Below the pieces are notes generated by a model. The model was given only the letters and a program-made list of their open reading frames with translations. It ran no database searches and was not told the DNA's origin. From Hespellia sp. (GTDB lineage Bacteria > Bacillota > Clostridia > Lachnospirales > Lachnospiraceae), in the NCBI GenBank assembly GCA_028689735.1, contig JAQVCP010000024.1:1-38393 (forward strand): 38,393 nucleotides of DNA, read 5' to 3'. Both the position numbers and the translations under genes were made by a program. The stretch's first letter is position 1. Every line of letters begins with the position of its first letter. Shown here piece after piece: positions 22,792 to 31,805 of this stretch.

Positions 22792-25009
22792 CTAATTGTT
22801 GCTCCTTTGTCAGGTCGATGAACTTCACAGCGTAACCAGATACACGGATGGTAAAGTTCGCATACTCCTCCTTCTCTGGGTGTTCCATTGCATCAATCAG
22901 TTTTTCTTTTCCAAATACATTTACATTCAGGTGATGTGCTCCCTGGCGGAAATATCCGTCCAGCACATTTGCCAGGTTCTCTGTTCTCTCCTCATCGCTG
23001 TGACCCAGTGCATCCGGATTGATGGTCTGTGTATTGGAAATACCATCCAGTGCCTCTTCATAAGGCAGCTTCGCAACAGAGTTCAGTGATGCGAGAAGTC
23101 CGTTCTGCTCTGCTCCGTAAGATGGATTTGCTCCCGGTGCAAGCGGTGCTCCTGCTTTTCTTCCATCTGGGAGTGATCCGGTTGCCTTACCATATACTAC
23201 GTTGGATGTGATAGTGAGGATAGAAGTTGTTGCCTCAGAATCTCTGTAGGTATGGCAGGTTCTCAGTTTGTCCATAAAGGTGTCAAGAAGCCATACTGCG
23301 ATCTCGTCTGCGCGCTCATCGTCATTTCCATATTTCGGAAAATCTCCTTCTACTTCAAAATCAACAGCAACTCCGTCTTCATCGCGAATTGGTTTTACTT
23401 TTGCGTATTTGATTGCACTTAAGGAATCTACTACATGAGAGAAGCCTGCGATTCCTGTTGCAAATGTCCTTCTGACATCTGTGTCGATCAGTGCCATCTC
23501 AGCTGATTCATAGTAATATTTGTCATGCATGTAATGAATCATGTTCAAAGTCTCAACATACAGATGAGCCAGCCATGTCATCATTGTATCATACTTTTTC
23601 ATCACTTCGTCATAATCTAGTACTTCACTTGTAATTTTTCCATATTCCGGTGACACCTGCATCTTCTTCATCTCATCAAATCCACCATTGATTGCGTAAA
23701 GAAGGCATTTTGCAAGGTTTGCACGTGCGCCGAAGAACTGCAGCTCTTTTCCGGTCTCTGTTGCAGATACGCAGCAGCAGATCGAATAGTCATCTCCCCA
23801 GATTGGACGCATTACATCATCATTCTCATACTGGATTGAGCTTGTCTTTACAGAAATGTAGGATACATATTTCTTGAACTGCTCTGGAAGGTGCTCTGAA
23901 TACAGCACCGTAAGGTTCGGCTCTGGAGCCGGTCCCATGTTCTCCAAAGTATGAAGGAAACGGTAGTCATTCTTCGTCACCATAGAACGGCCGTCAATGC
24001 CCATACCTGCAACCTCTAATGTTGCCCATACCGGATCACCGGAAAAGAGCTGGTTGTAAGACTCGATACGTGCAAATTTGACCATACGGCACTTCATGGT
24101 CAGGTGGTCGATAATCTCCTGTGCCTCTTTCTCTGTCAGGATCTTCTTCGCCATATCTCTTTCAATGTAAATGTCAAGGAATGTGGATACACGTCCAACA
24201 CTCATTGCTGCACCATTTTGTGTCTTAATTGCTGCGAGATAACCAAAGTACAGCCACTGAGCAGCTTCCCTGGCATTTTTCGCAGGCTCTGAAATATCAA
24301 ATCCATAAGCTGCAGCCATTTCCTTCATACCTTTTAACGCCTTGATCTGTTCTGCGATTTCTTCTCTTAACTGGAAAGTACCACGGCGCATACCATAACG
24401 TGCAGACTGTTCAAAGTCCTTTTCTTTCCCCTCGATGAGACGGTCAATTCCGTACAGTGCAACTCTTCTGTAATCTCCGACGATACGTCCGCGTCCATAA
24501 GTATCCGGCAGACCGGTAAGAATCTTGCAGTGACGTGCTTTCTTCATCTCATCTGTGTAGATATCAAACACGGCCTCATTATGTGTCTTATGATATTTTG
24601 TAAAAATCTCGTGCAGCTTCTCACTTGGCTCATATCCGTACATCTTGCAGGACTGCTCTGCCATCTTGATTCCGCCGTATGGCATAAATGCTCTCTTGAG
24701 CGGCTTGTCCGTCTGCAGACCAACCACTTGCTCAAGGTCTTTTAATTCCGGACTGATGTATCCCGGTCCGTGAGAAGTCAGTGAAGCGACAACATCTGTG
24801 TCCATGTCAAGAACACCATTCTTCGCACGCTCCTCCTTCTGTAATTCCTGAAGCTTTCCCCAGAGCTTGTCTGTTGCTTCTGTCGTCCCGGCTAAGAAAG
24901 ATTCATCTCCATCGTATATGGTATAGTTGTTCTGGATAAAATCTCTGAGATCGATCTTCTCTTTCCAGCGTCTGCCTTCAAAGCCTTCCCATTGTACATA
25001 GTTTCTCAT
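22757..25009 (-). CDS. pflB: Formate C-acetyltransferase (pyruvate formate-lyase)
   Basis: 750 aa, usual length. Glycyl radical site G725 in RVSGYAV; active-site cysteines in [10 protein letters not shown] (C411-C413, where the usual pair is CC). It cleaves pyruvate with CoA to acetyl-CoA and formate, anaerobic only. AAAGGAG lies before the ATG. First gene of pflB-pflA. Confidence 0.97.
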   Translation of the reverse strand: MRNYVQWEGFEGRRWKEKIDLRDFIQNNYTIYDGDESFLAGTTEATDKLWGKLQELQKEERAKNGVLDMDTDVVASLTSHGPGYISPELKDLEQVVGLQTDKPLKRAFMPYGGIKMAEQSCKMYGYEPSEKLHEIFTKYHKTHNEAVFDIYTDEMKKARHCKILTGLPDTYGRGRIVGDYRRVALYGIDRLIEGKEKDFEQSARYGMRRGTFQLREEIAEQIKALKGMKEMAAAYGFDISEPAKNAREAAQWLYFGYLAAIKTQNGAAMSVGRVSTFLDIYIERDMAKKILTEKEAQEIIDHLTMKCRMVKFARIESYNQLFSGDPVWATLEVAGMGIDGRSMVTKNDYRFLHTLENMGPAPEPNLTVLYSEHLPEQFKKYVSYISVKTSSIQYENDDVMRPIWGDDYSICCCVSATETGKELQFFGARANLAKCLLYAINGGFDEMKKMQVSPEYGKITSEVLDYDEVMKKYDTMMTWLAHLYVETLNMIHYMHDKYYYESAEMALIDTDVRRTFATGIAGFSHVVDSLSAIKYAKVKPIRDEDGVAVDFEVEGDFPKYGNDDERADEIAVWLLDTFMDKLRTCHTYRDSEATTSILTITSNVVYGKATGSLPDGRKAGAPLAPGANPSYGAEQNGLLASLNSVAKLPYEEALDGISNTQTINPDALGHSDEERTENLANVLDGYFRQGAHHLNVNVFGKEKLIDAMEHPEKEEYANFTIRVSGYAVKFIDLTKEQQLDVIARTCHDHM

Positions 25010-25216
25010 GCGTTTCTCCTTTCTGTGAAAAAAGATTTCCTATTATCCTTTATAGCTGATAATTTGTTTCTTCTGTCTGAGCTAAGTTGTTTTTCCGCCC
25101 ATATAGTTAGCTTATCATGTCTAGTGTTAGCTCTTCCTAACCATATCAAATCATTGCCATCCAGTCAAGTTAATTTTACTGTTTTTCCACTTGTTTGTCA
25201 AAAAAAACACTTTCTT
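25010..25216. promoter_or_regulatory. pflB upstream region with repeated GTTAGCT motifs
   Basis: GTTAGCT occurs at 25106 and 25126 (20-base spacing), and 25126-25141 is a small dyad GTTAG...CTAAC. These repeats suggest a regulator site for pflB. I saw no confident -35/-10 pair and no Rex box. The region also holds the 3' flank of the AMP-ligase gene, without a clear terminator. Confidence 0.4.
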
Positions 25217-26725
25217 CTAATATCTTTTTATCTTCTTTGAAGGCGTCTTTGCAAATTCCTCTTCACGCACCACCAGACGGTACACGCGCTTCTGCGCTGC
25301 TGCCCCATGGTTATACGTATCAATCATCTTCTGAAGACTTTCCCGAATATCTGTGATTTGTTTTTTTTCCGCATATTCATAATCCGGGAAGATTTCTGCT
25401 TCAATGACCCCCTGGGCATCCCGCACCAGGACTTCCTGAATCAGCCGCTCCTCCCCCAGCTTATTCTCAATTTCTTCCGGAGAGACATTTTCTCCATTTC
25501 TGGTGATAATCAGATTCTTTTTTCTTCCCGTCAGAAAAATAAAATTCTCTTCATCCACATACCCAAGATCCCCGGTTCTCAGCCACTCGCCGTCAAGGGC
25601 TTTTTGCGTCTCCTCCGGCATCTTGTAATATCCCTTCATCACACTGCTGCCACTGACGAGAAGCTCCCCGTCTACTACCCTTGCCTTGCAATTCGGCATC
25701 AGCTGCCCCACAGACTCTTTCTTAATATTCCAGCTGCGGTTCGTGCTGATAACCGGAGCACATTCTGTCATGCCATATCCCTGAAGGATTGTAATTCCAT
25801 ATTTCCCGAACAAGTCAAGATAGGCAGGGTTTAAATACGCTCCACCGCTGCAAATGGTATGAAGCCGCTCTCCAAACACTTCTTTTTTCACGATTTCCGG
25901 TGGCAGTTCAGCGGCATCCTCCAGTTTCTTTGCCAGTGTTTCAATCATCAGCGGCACCATAAGTATCATATCCGGCTGAAACAATTTCATGTTCTTTGCC
26001 ATACGGATCAGGGAATCATTGATGCAAATAATGCTCCCAAGTGAAATGCCTTTCAGAATATCCATGCTCATACAATAGGCGTGATGAATCGGAAGGACAC
26101 TCATCAGCACTGTGCGCGCCGGAATTTTCATATCCAGGCAGGTCGCATTTTCCGCCAGATTGCGGTGAGTCAGCATAACGCCCTTACTCTTCCCGGTTGT
26201 TCCCGAGGTGTACATGATGGTACAGACCTGCTCCGGATCCGGCTGATACTCGCAGTTTCCCCGATGCTCTTTTAATAACTGTCCAAGAGAAAGTGCCTGT
26301 TCATCTGACTCTGTTTTTTGCATGGAAATCATATACTTTACGTTGTGACACTTCTCGCGTACCAGAGCCGCAACATCCTTGCGAAGCTCGTCATATATAA
26401 ATACTTCCACATCTGCCCGGTTCAGCAATTCACATACTTCCTCTGTCGGCAGCGCAACGTCAAGCGGGACAGCAGTGCTTCCGCAATTGACTGTCCCGAG
26501 ATAAGAAAGAATCCATTCATAAGAAGTCATTCCAATCACCGCAATGTGGCTTCCCTTCGCCCCCAAATATTCCAGCACACAGGAAAAACTTTCACTGTCT
26601 CTCTTCAAATCTGTATAAGTTTTTGCTCCAATTTCATCTTTTTTTACTTTAAAGCGAATTGCGTCCGCTTCGCCAAACTGTTTTTCTGCCTGCACCACGA
26701 TGTCACGAATTGTATGATAACTCAT
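25217..26725 (-). CDS. AMP-dependent acyl/aminoacyl ligase (stand-alone adenylation enzyme)
   Basis: 502 aa ANL superfamily. P-loop YTSGTTGKSKG at 172-182, YGMTECAP (A5), TGDLGYVDEENF and RKKNLIITRNGENVSPEEIE (A7/A8), and the catalytic C-terminal lysine in TPSKKIKRY (about 494-502). The overall look is closer to acyl-activating ligases than to classic NRPS adenylation domains. It probably activates a fatty or other carboxylic acid and loads it on the carrier protein encoded 17 bases upstream. Last gene of the operon starting at 29800. Confidence 0.9.
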   Translation of the reverse strand: MSYHTIRDIVVQAEKQFGEADAIRFKVKKDEIGAKTYTDLKRDSESFSCVLEYLGAKGSHIAVIGMTSYEWILSYLGTVNCGSTAVPLDVALPTEEVCELLNRADVEVFIYDELRKDVAALVREKCHNVKYMISMQKTESDEQALSLGQLLKEHRGNCEYQPDPEQVCTIMYTSGTTGKSKGVMLTHRNLAENATCLDMKIPARTVLMSVLPIHHAYCMSMDILKGISLGSIICINDSLIRMAKNMKLFQPDMILMVPLMIETLAKKLEDAAELPPEIVKKEVFGERLHTICSGGAYLNPAYLDLFGKYGITILQGYGMTECAPVISTNRSWNIKKESVGQLMPNCKARVVDGELLVSGSSVMKGYYKMPEETQKALDGEWLRTGDLGYVDEENFIFLTGRKKNLIITRNGENVSPEEIENKLGEERLIQEVLVRDAQGVIEAEIFPDYEYAEKKQITDIRESLQKMIDTYNHGAAAQKRVYRLVVREEEFAKTPSKKIKRY

Positions 26726-26742
26726 GCTTTGTCCTCTCTTTC

Positions 26743-26970
26743 TTATGCTGTCAGTTTTCCCAGATAATCCAATGCTTCCTGCACGGTACGGATGTCTGCG
26801 GCTTCCTGCTGATCAATTTCCACATCCCATTCATCCTCCAACTCACCCAGCATACTCATAAAGTCAAAAGAGGTGAATCCCAAATCTTCCATAAAACGGG
26901 ATTCCGGCTTGATATTTCCCGGTTCTATTTCCACATAATTACCAATAATCTCTATTAATCTTTCAAACAT
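26743..26970 (-). CDS. Acyl/peptidyl carrier protein
   Basis: 75 aa. Phosphopantetheine attachment at S34 in DLGFTSFDFM; four-helix carrier fold length and acidic character. Its place between the condensation gene and the AMP ligase marks it as dedicated to this cluster rather than to fatty acid synthesis. GGAGAG ribosome binding site. Confidence 0.93.
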   Translation of the reverse strand: MFERLIEIIGNYVEIEPGNIKPESRFMEDLGFTSFDFMSMLGELEDEWDVEIDQQEAADIRTVQEALDYLGKLTA

Positions 26971-26991
26971 AGCTTCTCTCCATTTCTTTGT

Positions 26992-27111
26992 TTATAAAAT
27001 CCGGAGTACTCTCTCCCTCCGGATTCTGGTAAAACGGACATTCAAAATCCGCTTTGCTCCTTCTTCATAATCGTCCAGCAGCTTGACCACTTGCCTGATA
27101 GCGTTAGACAA
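26992..27111 (-). CDS. Candidate small basic ORF between condensation and carrier genes (39 aa)
   Basis: TTG start at 27111 overlaps the stop of the condensation gene; it encodes MSNAIRQVVKLLDDYEEGAK and then an Arg-rich tail ending RRERVLRIL. It looks helical and amphipathic. GGAG of the preceding gene end lies 12 bases upstream, a poor distance. It could be a real small protein, a frameshifted extension, or chance. Confidence 0.3.
   Translation of the reverse strand: MSNAIRQVVKLLDDYEEGAKRILNVRFTRIRRERVLRIL
26998..27025 (-). terminator. Stem-loop upstream of the carrier gene (possible attenuator)
   Basis: AATCCGGAG pairs with CTCCGGATT, followed on the minus strand by TTATAAAC. The weak U-tract suggests partial termination or mRNA processing between the condensation and carrier genes, which could set their protein ratio. 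Confidence 0.45.
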
Positions 27112-28504
27112 GCTTCATGATTTCTCCTACAGCAAGCTCCGGGTTTTCTGCCCCTTTGAACATGATTTTGCAGAGGTAATAATACAGATATTCCAGCTGC
27201 TCTCTCGATACCGCCTTAATCTGATGTTCAAAGCTAAAATCCAGACCATTGTCCTCCGGACGGTGCATAACAGTCAGGTACATTGCCTGCGTGGTCGCAC
27301 CATTGGGATACCATTTTGTCTTGTATTTGATACCGCCCAGCTTTTCCAGTCCTTTTTCCTGCAAAGTCATCGGCTGGTAAGTCAGCGCCATGGGCTCATA
27401 AGTGCAGCCGCCTTCATTCTTGTAGATTTCTGTCCGGTGCCGGAAGTATTCCACCGGACTGTAGTTTGCATGACGGAACATTTCGTTCTGTAAATCGCGT
27501 ATTTCATAAATTCCTTCGATAAATGTCTTTGTCTCCGGGATGATTGTCCTGCAAGGGAACGAGTGAATCCTGGTACCACCGGATTTTTTCTCTTTCAGCG
27601 TTGCTCTTCTGGCAATGGCTGTATTGATTGACACATCCTCATTTCCATTCATTTTCTGGTAGTAGGTACGAAGTCCCATCATCAGAAGGCATACCAGTGA
27701 AACATGATATTTTTCGCAGAAATCCATGAGCCTTTTGGTCGGCTCCGCTTCCAGATGAAATACATCCAGCGCAGAGTCCACGGAGTCCGATACATTCACT
27801 GCTGCGCGCTGATTCGGATTCCCGGTTTTCTTTTGCGCAGCCTCCAACCTTCCCGGACCGTCAATTCCGTTGTAGATTGGCTCAGAGCTCTCAATCAGCT
27901 TTTCAAAAAATGTGCGGTCTCTTTCCCTTGCCCGGCTTCCTGCCTCATACGCAAAATCTTTTTTAATCTGTTCAATATAAGAAGCCATATCCTTGGGATA
28001 AGGAATCTCCTCATACATAGAACTGCAGTACAATTCAATCACATCCCGCAAAAAACAAATCAATGACTGAGCATCCATCGTCATATGATCAACCAGAAGA
28101 TAAAGCCCCTTGTATCCGTCACAGGTCTGAATCATAACCACACGGTTAAGTGGCTGGTCCTTGTGACTAAAGGGAACCTCCGTCCATTTGCGCATCTGCT
28201 CCTGTGCTTCTTCCATTGACTGATTGGAAAAGTCCACAAGTTCAATCTCACGCTCCTCTTTTTCTACTATGTATTGAAAATAGTTGTCTTCCTTGTCCTG
28301 GGTAAAGCGAAGTCTCATGGATTCACAACGATCGTACGCCTTATAAATAGACTCTCTGAGCACATCCCAGTCAATGTCCGTCTCGATTGTCAGGCTGGTT
28401 CCGATATTCAAAACCTGCTTCTTCGGGCAGAACTTGAGATAAAACAGATGAAAACTTTGTGCGACAGTTAATGGGTAAACAGGATAGCCTTTTCTTGTCT
28501 TCAT
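27104..28504 (-). CDS. Stand-alone condensation (C) domain acyltransferase
   Basis: 466 aa of the NRPS condensation/CoA-dependent acyltransferase fold. The active-site HHxxxDG appears as DHMTMDA: catalytic H140 and structural D144 are kept, the first His is Asp and the Gly is Ala. No adenylation or carrier domain is fused. It should join an acyl group held by the carrier to an amine or alcohol acceptor. ATGA overlap with the hydrolase gene upstream and internal GGAGG show tight coupling. Confidence 0.88.
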   Translation of the reverse strand: MKTRKGYPVYPLTVAQSFHLFYLKFCPKKQVLNIGTSLTIETDIDWDVLRESIYKAYDRCESMRLRFTQDKEDNYFQYIVEKEEREIELVDFSNQSMEEAQEQMRKWTEVPFSHKDQPLNRVVMIQTCDGYKGLYLLVDHMTMDAQSLICFLRDVIELYCSSMYEEIPYPKDMASYIEQIKKDFAYEAGSRARERDRTFFEKLIESSEPIYNGIDGPGRLEAAQKKTGNPNQRAAVNVSDSVDSALDVFHLEAEPTKRLMDFCEKYHVSLVCLLMMGLRTYYQKMNGNEDVSINTAIARRATLKEKKSGGTRIHSFPCRTIIPETKTFIEGIYEIRDLQNEMFRHANYSPVEYFRHRTEIYKNEGGCTYEPMALTYQPMTLQEKGLEKLGGIKYKTKWYPNGATTQAMYLTVMHRPEDNGLDFSFEHQIKAVSREQLEYLYYYLCKIMFKGAENPELAVGEIMKLV

Positions 28505-29445
28505 TTTATTATTCCTCCGATAAAATCATTTAACGCTTGTTCATAAGCAGCCATGTCTTTATAATAGCTTTCTGCATGAGCCGCACCTGCAATAATTAAT
28601 TTCTTTTTTTGTGATGCCACATTTTCATAAATCTCGTAGCACATCCGGCATGGGACAAAGGTGTCCTTCTCGCCATGTATCAGCAGAATCGGCACCTTGG
28701 CCTTTCTCACTTCTCTTGCCGCATTGCATTCATCCAGCCCGAATCCCGAAATTTTTTTACTGAGAAATTCTGCAATCTGTATCAGTGGAAATGCCGGCAA
28801 ATGATACATGCTGTGTAGCACATGGGTAAACACATCCCGCGGGGAAGTAAATCCGCAGTCAGAAATGATTCCCTTGATCTGCGGCGGCAGGGACAAACCA
28901 CTTGCCATCAGCACCGTGGCTCCGCCCATAGAAATTCCATGGAGAAGAATTTCCACGTTTTCTCCGCATTTTTCTATGGCCCATTTCATCCACACCAGTG
29001 CATCGCCCCTGTCTCCGTTTCCAAATCCGATATAGCGGCCCTCACTCTCACCATGGGCTCTCTCGTCCACCAGAAGCATCCGGTATCCGCGCTTCAGATA
29101 GTAATCCGAAAGTCCAATAAAATCACTCATTCCCTGACTGGTGTATCCATGAAAACAGATTACCAGCTTTTTCCCCTTTTCTCCTGGAAAATAGGTGGCG
29201 TGCAGTTTTAGTCCGTCTCCTGATTTCTGCCAGATGTCCTTGTGCGGCTTCTTCAGCATTCTTTTTTTTCTTTCCTTCAACAGCTCTGCGTACTGGTTCC
29301 AGTCTGTTCCCGCCATCTTAATTGTGCGCTCTTTCTTTGCCTTGGTGCGCATCATAGTCCTCCGAAAAAAATAGGTACCTGCTCCTGCTTCTGCCACTAC
29401 AAGAGCCCCCGCCAGCAACACTGTGTTTTCCACAATTCGATTCAT
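28501..29445 (-). CDS. Membrane-anchored alpha/beta hydrolase
   Basis: 314 aa. One N-terminal hydrophobic anchor (about 8-26). Catalytic triad: S172 in GISMGG, D261 in HGEKDTFVP, H290 in GAAHAESYY; oxyanion region CFHGYTSQG. Second gene of the cluster; it may release, trim or recycle the product at the membrane. ATG preceded by CGGAGAC. Confidence 0.9.
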   Translation of the reverse strand: MNRIVENTVLLAGALVVAEAGAGTYFFRRTMMRTKAKKERTIKMAGTDWNQYAELLKERKKRMLKKPHKDIWQKSGDGLKLHATYFPGEKGKKLVICFHGYTSQGMSDFIGLSDYYLKRGYRMLLVDERAHGESEGRYIGFGNGDRGDALVWMKWAIEKCGENVEILLHGISMGGATVLMASGLSLPPQIKGIISDCGFTSPRDVFTHVLHSMYHLPAFPLIQIAEFLSKKISGFGLDECNAAREVRKAKVPILLIHGEKDTFVPCRMCYEIYENVASQKKKLIIAGAAHAESYYKDMAAYEQALNDFIGGIIK

Positions 29446-29470
29446 CTATGTCTCCGTTTCCGCTTAGGAT

Positions 29471-29800
29471 TTACTTCTGATCTTCTATAAATTCCTGAAG
29501 CTTCAATGCCTTCTCAATATTACCTTCCACTTTCAGTTTTTGCATTGTCACTGCTGTGACTGGATTCAGTTTTCCTTCTGCCATCTTCAACAGAGTCTCT
29601 GCTGTACAGGTGAAAATCACATCCCGTTCAAAATATTCATAAGGCTCCACAGAAAGCTTTCCATCTCTGACCTCAATGTAGAAGATTCCCTCTGCATCCC
29701 CAATAATGTTAAACTGATATGCCAGATGCTCTGTAATCGCACTCACATCGGCCTCCATAAATGTCCCTTTTACCTTTGAAAACAGGTCTGTATATGTCAT
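29471..29800 (-). CDS. SCP2 sterol-binding domain protein
   Basis: 109 aa. SCP2 fold signature VIFTCTAETLLKMAEGKLNPVTAVTMQKLKVEGNIEKALKLQEF. Family members bind lipids or acyl-CoA in a hydrophobic tunnel. As first gene of the cluster it may carry the lipid substrate or product. GGAGG 8 bases before the ATG; expressed from the promoter at 29855-29883. Confidence 0.85.
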   Translation of the reverse strand: MTYTDLFSKVKGTFMEADVSAITEHLAYQFNIIGDAEGIFYIEVRDGKLSVEPYEYFERDVIFTCTAETLLKMAEGKLNPVTAVTMQKLKVEGNIEKALKLQEFIEDQK

Positions 29801-29824
29801 GTCTCTTTCCTCCGTTTCTATTTT

Positions 29825-29839
29825 TCGACCGCTGGTCGA
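29825..29839. promoter_or_regulatory. TetR-type operator 1
   Basis: TCGACCGCTGGTCGA is a palindrome (GACC-N3-GGTC plus flanks) downstream of the cluster promoter, about 15 bases after its -10. It shares its core with operator 2, 44 bases away centre to centre (about four helical turns). Confidence 0.8.
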
Positions 29840-29854
29840 CTTGTTACACTATAA

Positions 29855-29883
29855 ATATTACTATCTGTTCGACCATTGGTCAA
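29855..29883 (-). promoter_or_regulatory. Cluster promoter overlapping TetR-type operator 2
   Basis: Minus strand: TTGACC (29878-29883), 17-base spacer, TAATAT (29855-29860). Operator 2, TCGACCATTGGTCAA at 29869-29883, covers the -35. With operator 1 downstream, the polymerase site is bracketed, a classic repression layout for the adjacent TetR protein. Confidence 0.82.
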
Positions 29884-29940
29884 TATATTTTCATCACGAA
29901 ATTATTACAAAATCCGACTTTTTTTCATGAAATATTATAG

Positions 29941-29970
29941 TTGCTTCTTTCATTTTTCACGTGCTATACT
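29941..29970 (+). promoter_or_regulatory. Promoter of the tetR-type gene
   Basis: TTGCTT (29941-29946), 18-base spacer, TATACT (29965-29970). The leader then forms a 7-bp hairpin GGTGAGA/TCTCACC at about 29987-30006 and a smaller TTCCA/TGGAA one. Confidence 0.6.
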
Positions 29971-30065
29971 AAAGAGTAAACACTCGGTGAGACTGATTTC
30001 TCACCTGAGATTAAAAAATTCCATCTTATGTGGAAGAAACACACAATGAACGAAAGGAGGCTCAC

Positions 30066-30692
30066 ATGGAAAACCCTGTAAAATATGATAAAATTCTGGA
30101 CGCACTTGAAGAACTACTGAAATCACAGACGATACAGACCATTTCTGTCAGTGAGATTGCCCAAACGGCTGGAATTGGAAAGGGGAGTATCTATTATTAT
30201 TTTCCTTCCAAGGAATCGATTCTGGAGGCACTGATCGAGCGGAACTATGAAAAGCCTCTTGAGACAGCAAAAGCCCTTGCCGAACAGGCTTCTATTCCCC
30301 CTTTCACCCGGATGGCGATGTTGTTCCAGGCATGCCGCAACTCCTCAATGGAACTGGCAAGTACCGATAGCAATAAACCGGGTTCCGACACCGAGGGGAA
30401 ATCTCTGATTCATAAAAAATATCTGAATCACCTGATTACGGCGCTAAAGCCAGATTTGACAGAGATTATCTGCCAGGGCATTGCAAACGGAGAGATTCAT
30501 TTTGATCACCCGGCTGCACTGGCGGAGATTGTACTGATTGTGCTCGCTGTCAAGCTGGATAATTCTCTGGTTCCTACTACTCGGGAAGAGACGGAGGAGA
30601 CCATTCTTGGATTGATTTCATTATTGGAAAAAGGGACGGGGAACCCCGCCGGTTCTTTGAATTTTCTGATGTCATTCTCGAAGGATTTTTAA
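30066..30692 (+). CDS. TetR/AcrR family regulator of the condensation cluster
   Basis: About 208 aa from ATG 30066 (AAAGGAGG 5 bases before it); the ATG at 30030 lacks a ribosome binding site. N-terminal TetR helix-turn-helix ISVSEIAQTAGIGKGSIYYYF at about 31-51; all-helical ligand domain after it. Divergent from the operon at 29800, with two matching palindromes between them, so it most likely represses the cluster and responds to a lipid-like or amine ligand. Confidence 0.9.
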   Translation: MENPVKYDKILDALEELLKSQTIQTISVSEIAQTAGIGKGSIYYYFPSKESILEALIERNYEKPLETAKALAEQASIPPFTRMAMLFQACRNSSMELASTDSNKPGSDTEGKSLIHKKYLNHLITALKPDLTEIICQGIANGEIHFDHPAALAEIVLIVLAVKLDNSLVPTTREETEETILGLISLLEKGTGNPAGSLNFLMSFSKDF

Positions 30693-30792
30693 GTCTGGAA
30701 CGATGCCGCAGTTTTCGGAAATTCTATAGGAATAAACGGTATATTATTTCATGTGAAAGGTCAATAATTTCCCTCTTTTGATGTTTTCCACA

Positions 30793-30821
30793 TTGTATTT
30801 TGGGGATTACGACTGTATAAT
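30793..30821 (+). promoter_or_regulatory. Promoter of the LytTR gene
   Basis: TTGTAT (30793-30798), 17-base spacer, TATAAT (30816-30821), about 25 bases upstream of the start codon. Confidence 0.6.
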
Positions 30822-30850
30822 AAATAGAAACTGAAACTGAGGGGAAGATA

Positions 30851-31663
30851 ATGGGCAAACTATTTATTAGCGAAGAGGAACTGATTCGCATGACGATGGA
30901 GAATGTCCGCAGTTTTTATAACCGCAACAAGGGCTATACTACTGCAGCTATGACAGATGATTTCATGTGGATTGGCTCAAATGAATTTCAATGGTGTGAG
31001 GGACTGGATGAATTTCTGCGAGTGACAAAAAACGAATATGAGGAGCCGCCCGTGCTGTTATCAGATGAAGAGTATCATCTGCTGTTTCACGAGCACAATA
31101 CCTGGGTTGTCTATGGTCGGTACAAGGCTACGGTGGTCCTGGAAGATGAGTCTGTGATTCATGCCCATGTGCGGGGTACCTATATCTGGCGGAAAATCAA
31201 GGGTGAACTTCGGCTTGCCCATGTACATGGTTCTCACGCACAGGATATTCCACTGAACCAGATGCCTCTCCCACAGGAAAAACTCACGGAGCATTCTGCC
31301 TTTTTTGATTATATGAAACGAATGGACAGCGTAAATGCCAATACGGAAAAATTGACTTTCCGCGGGACTGACGGCATGTTCCACTATCCCCACGAGGCAG
31401 AAGTCCGCTATCTGAAAGCGGCGAATCAGAACTGCATCGTGCACACAAGCACTGGAGATTTTGAAGCCACTGGTCTTCTGGCTAAACATCTGGAAAAGCT
31501 TCCGCCGCAATTTATGCGTATTCACAAAAGCTACGTGGTCAACCTCACTCACATCGCCTCCATCTGCCGCTACAAGGCCACCCTGACCAACGGCCAGATA
31601 CTTCCCATCAGCAAAGCCAGATATATGGATCTGAAACGAAGTCTGGCAGAGCCGCCAAAATAG
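30851..31663 (+). CDS. NTF2/SnoaL-like - LytTR fusion regulator
   Basis: 270 aa. Residues 1-140 look like an NTF2/SnoaL-3 small-molecule or dimerisation fold (VRSFYNRNKGYTTAAMTDDFMWIG; VRGTYIWRKIKGELRLAHVHGS). Residues 170-265 are a LytTR DNA-binding domain (VRYLKAANQNCIVHT, FMRIHKSYVVNLTHI, LPISKARYMDLK). No receiver domain, so it is not a classical response regulator. GAGGGGA ribosome binding site. Monocistronic. Confidence 0.85.
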   Translation: MGKLFISEEELIRMTMENVRSFYNRNKGYTTAAMTDDFMWIGSNEFQWCEGLDEFLRVTKNEYEEPPVLLSDEEYHLLFHEHNTWVVYGRYKATVVLEDESVIHAHVRGTYIWRKIKGELRLAHVHGSHAQDIPLNQMPLPQEKLTEHSAFFDYMKRMDSVNANTEKLTFRGTDGMFHYPHEAEVRYLKAANQNCIVHTSTGDFEATGLLAKHLEKLPPQFMRIHKSYVVNLTHIASICRYKATLTNGQILPISKARYMDLKRSLAEPPK

Positions 31664-31675
31664 CCAGTTTTTTTT
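31643..31675 (+). terminator. Probable terminator of the LytTR gene
   Basis: CTGGC (31643-31647) pairs with GCCAG (31663-31667), followed by T8. The stem is short and starts within the last codons. The rest of 31676-31805 shows no supported gene. Confidence 0.5.
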
Positions 31676-31805
31676 GCATCTGTGGTCTGAGCTCCACTGG
31701 AAGAACCTTCGCCACTTGTTTGTATGTTGTTAAAATATTTATATTTTCAAGCCAGTATTGACATTTATTTCTTTTACAATTTCAATAACTTTTATTTTCC
31801 GTGCA

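Noticed and set aside
31740-31805. Minus-strand reading RKIKVIEIVKEINVNTGLKI downstream of the GyrI-like gene, faintly like the ribosomal L7/L12 C-terminus
   Set aside because: Only about 20 residues, no start and a weak resemblance; could be chance in AT-rich DNA.
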